Assembly (NCBI RefSeq): GCF_028206995.1
Contig: NZ_JAQLFL010000001.1
Coordinates: 261,372-325,371 of the forward strand
Direction: 5' to 3'
DNA length: 64,000 nucleotides
Source: Collinsella aerofaciens
GTDB taxonomy: Bacteria; Actinomycetota; Coriobacteriia; Coriobacteriales; Coriobacteriaceae
The notes under the pieces are model-generated. The model saw only the letters and a list, made by a program, of their open reading frames with translations. It was not told the origin of the DNA and did not search any database. Shown here in pieces: positions 61,872 to 64,000 of this stretch (positions are counted from its first letter, which is position 1; the number at the start of each line of letters is the position of its first letter). A program made the translations under genes and the position numbers.

Positions 61872-61877
61872 CGAACG

Positions 61878-61920
61878 TAAGACCGTCCGAACCTCGCATG
61901 GTCCGGGCGGTTTTTCTTAT
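61878..61920 (+). terminator. Original terminator of tRNA-Arg(CCG), displaced by the prophage
   Basis: ACCGTCCGAACC / GGTCCGGGCGGT (two wobbles) followed by TTTTTCTTAT. It lies just past attR with no gene before it, as expected if it once followed the tRNA. Confidence 0.75.
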
Positions 61921-61946
61921 ACCGACGCGACGTGATGGGACGTGGT

Positions 61947-64000
61947 ATGGCAGCAACGGATATCGAGCGCGGACTCTCAACCGCCGAGGTCGAGGAGCGT
62001 ATCGCCGCCGGTAAAATCAACCGCAACATGGAACACAAGACCAAGTCGGTCAAAGAGCTCATCATCGAGAACCTCTGCACGCTGTTCAATTTGATCAACG
62101 TGATCTTGGCTTTCCTGGTCATTTTGACCGGTTCGTTTAAGAATCTGACGTTCCTGTTCGTGGTGTTCTTGAACACCGCTATTGGCGTCATTCAGTCCAT
62201 GCGTTCCAAGAAGATGCTCGATAAGCTCACGCTGCTGACCTCCAAGAAGGCCATCGCGGTGCGCGACGGCGCCGAGGTGGAGCTCGGCCTGGACCAGATC
62301 GTGCTCGACGACATCATCCGCTTGGGGCGCGGCGACCAGATTCCCACCGACGCCGTGGTGGTGTCGGGCGAGGCGCTCGTGAACGAGAGCCTGCTGACGG
62401 GCGAGAGCGACCTTATTAAGAAACAGCCAGGCTCTGAGCTCATGAGCGGCAGCTTTATCGACTCGGGCCTGCTGCGCGCCCGCGTGATCCATGTCGGCGC
62501 CGACAACTACGTGGCCAAAATTAATAACGAGGCCAAGTACGTCAAAAAGGTTAATTCCGAGATCATGAACGCGCTGAACGCCATCGTGCGCTTTGCGAGC
62601 ATCATCATGATCCCGCTCGGTTTGGCGTTGTTTGCCTCGAGTGTGAGCGAGCTGTGGGATGCTGCGGGAACCCCGGGCGATAGCGCGCTTTCGTGGTGCT
62701 TCTCCGAGCTGTTGGCCGGTCATGTGCCTTCGTCGGCGCTGCTGTCCACGGTGGGCGCCCTGCTGGGTATGATCCCGCAAGGCCTGGTGCTGCTGACTTC
62801 GTCGGTGCTCGCCATCGCCACGGTGCGCCTGGCCCGCCGCAAGGTGCTGGCACAGCAGCTCTACTGCATCGAGACACTCGCTCGCGTCGACGTGCTGTGC
62901 CTGGACAAGACGGGCACCATCACGTCGGGCCGTATGGAGGTCGAGGGCACGTATCCGCTGCCTGTTGAGGGTGTTGGCTTTGGCGTGGACTCGGACGAGG
63001 CGGCTGTTCCCGTCGATACCACAGTGCTCGATTTTGCGCTGGCTAACGTGGCACGTGCGACTTCGGCCGATGCCAACGAGACCTGCCAGGCGCTGCTCAA
63101 CTATTACGCCGATCGCCCGGTCGAGGTGTCCGAGCCGCTGTCGGTCATTCCATTCTCGTCGTCTAAAAAATGGAGCGGCGCTTCTTTTGCGCAGGGCTCC
63201 TACGTAATGGGCGCCGCGCAATTTGTGCTCTCTGATCGTGCGTTTGCCCAGGTCGAGAACCGTGTCGCCGAGCTTGCCGATACCTGCCGCGTGCTCGTGG
63301 TGGCGCGCGTGGACGGCTTTACGCCCGATGGGGATATGGTGGGCGAGGCCGAGCCCGTGGGATTTGTGACCATCCGCGACGAGATTCGTACCTCGGCGGC
63401 CGAGACCATCGGCTACTTTAACGAGCAGGGCGTGACCCTCAACGTGATCAGCGGCGACGACCCGCGTACGGTGTCGTCGATCGCGCGCGTGGTGGGCGTG
63501 CCGGGGGCGGACGCTTATGTGGACGCCACGACGCTCGATACGCCGGCCAAGCTCGATGCCGCAGTGGACCGCTACCATGTCTTTGGTCGTGTGACCCCGC
63601 AGCAGAAGCGCGAGCTCGTGCAGGCGCTCAAGCGCCGCGAGCACACCGTGGCCATGACGGGCGACGGCGTCAACGACGTGCTGGCGCTCAAGGAGGCCGA
63701 CTGCTCCGTCGCCATGGCGGCCGGCTCCGATGCCGCGCGTAATGTGGCCGAAATCGTACTCGTCGACAACGATTTTGCCTCGATGCCCGCCGTGGTGGCC
63801 GAGGGCCGTCGCTCCATCAACAACCTGCAGCGTTCGGCCTCACTGTTCCTGACCAAGACGCTGTTCTCGATGGGCCTGGCGGCGCTGTGTATCGCGCTGC
63901 CGCCGTACCCCTTCGAGCCCATCCAGATGACGCTCATTAACTTCTTCTGCATCGGCGCGCCGGGCTTTGTGTTGGGCCTGGAGCCCAACAATGCTCGTGT
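61947..64000 (+). CDS. Cation-transporting P-type ATPase, CtpE-like (3' end missing)
   Basis: About 685 codons are present. Actuator motif LLTGESD, phosphorylation motif CLDKTGTIT, nucleotide block SSSKKWSGASF, hinge MTGDGVNDVLALKEADCSVAMA and M4 motif GMIPQGLVLLTSSVL are visible; six hydrophobic segments so far. The IPQGLVLL segment and LARVDVLCLDKTGT resemble actinobacterial CtpE, linked to calcium uptake. It pumps cations across the membrane using ATP. ATG 61947 (or 61935) lies 76 bases past the prophage right end; no strong ribosome site. Confidence 0.9.
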   Translation, partial: MAATDIERGLSTAEVEERIAAGKINRNMEHKTKSVKELIIENLCTLFNLINVILAFLVILTGSFKNLTFLFVVFLNTAIGVIQSMRSKKMLDKLTLLTSKKAIAVRDGAEVELGLDQIVLDDIIRLGRGDQIPTDAVVVSGEALVNESLLTGESDLIKKQPGSELMSGSFIDSGLLRARVIHVGADNYVAKINNEAKYVKKVNSEIMNALNAIVRFASIIMIPLGLALFASSVSELWDAAGTPGDSALSWCFSELLAGHVPSSALLSTVGALLGMIPQGLVLLTSSVLAIATVRLARRKVLAQQLYCIETLARVDVLCLDKTGTITSGRMEVEGTYPLPVEGVGFGVDSDEAAVPVDTTVLDFALANVARATSADANETCQALLNYYADRPVEVSEPLSVIPFSSSKKWSGASFAQGSYVMGAAQFVLSDRAFAQVENRVAELADTCRVLVVARVDGFTPDGDMVGEAEPVGFVTIRDEIRTSAAETIGYFNEQGVTLNVISGDDPRTVSSIARVVGVPGADAYVDATTLDTPAKLDAAVDRYHVFGRVTPQQKRELVQALKRREHTVAMTGDGVNDVLALKEADCSVAMAAGSDAARNVAEIVLVDNDFASMPAVVAEGRRSINNLQRSASLFLTKTLFSMGLAALCIALPPYPFEPIQMTLINFFCIGAPGFVLGLEPNNAR

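Noticed and set aside
26330..61875. A longer att repeat including GAATC from the tRNA T-loop
   Set aside because: GAATC occurs left of both cores but at different distances (11 versus 14 bases), so only the 10-bp core aligns.
61977..63644. A 555-codon minus-strand frame opposite the P-type ATPase
   Set aside because: Shadow of a gene with all P-type motifs; product is His/Gln/Arg-rich and unlike any protein.

Overview
The window looks like a chromosome piece from a high-GC, gut-type actinobacterium of the Coriobacteriia, probably Collinsella. That name is an inference from gene content and composition: a fused RmlC-RmlD rhamnose enzyme, a fused AroE-AroK, an actinobacterial CtpE-like P-type ATPase and GC-rich codon use. 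It was not checked against a database.

Layout. (1) 1-15,606: cell-surface polymer locus. It holds the end of a fibronectin-III/glucosaminidase wall protein, a multi-membrane protein, a double-domain GT2 glycosyltransferase, a TagF-like polymerase, TagD, the dTDP-L-rhamnose genes (rfbA, rfbB, fused rfbC-rfbD), a membrane-anchored GT2 and a Wzm/Wzt-type ABC exporter. Low-GC and very GC-rich genes alternate. A two-gene module (DUF4869-like protein plus P-loop ATPase) sits between rfbA and rfbB, and a second copy (16,045-17,495) lies just past a tRNA-Arg(TCT). (2) 17,626-26,073, minus strand: an almost complete aromatic amino-acid operon read as DAHP synthase, tyrA, aroB, aroA, aroC, pheA, aroE-aroK, aroQ, with an attenuator-like hairpin in its leader. 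(3) 26,346-61,871: a complete-looking siphovirus-type prophage of about 35.5 kb in the 3' end of tRNA-Arg(CCG), bounded by a 10-bp direct repeat. (4) From 61,947: the start of a CtpE-like P-type ATPase that runs off the window.

The prophage has a leftward lysogeny arm (large serine integrase, an unknown cargo gene, a small repressor) and a rightward lytic arm: Cro-like protein, recombination and replication genes (nuclease, DUF1351, ERF annealing protein, SSB, replisome organiser), many small overlapping genes, HNH, terminase, portal, a MuF protein with a toxin-like C-terminus, scaffold, HK97 capsid, head-tail connectors, tail tube, a frameshifted gpG/gpGT chaperone pair, tape measure, Dit, Tal, BppU-like baseplate protein, a receptor-binding protein, then holin and amidase.

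The most striking system is a diversity-generating retroelement (DGR) at 56,130-59,213: a receptor-binding-type protein whose C-terminal 129 bp (VR) are repeated as a template (TR) 738 bp downstream, an Avd-like gene, and a YMDD reverse transcriptase. All 12 VR/TR differences fall on adenines of the TR, the hallmark of adenine-directed mutagenic homing. Other notable points are an integrase whose C-terminus is rewritten by integration, a G10 tract that breaks a methyltransferase-like gene, a putative MuF polymorphic toxin, and the duplicated DUF4869/ATPase module.
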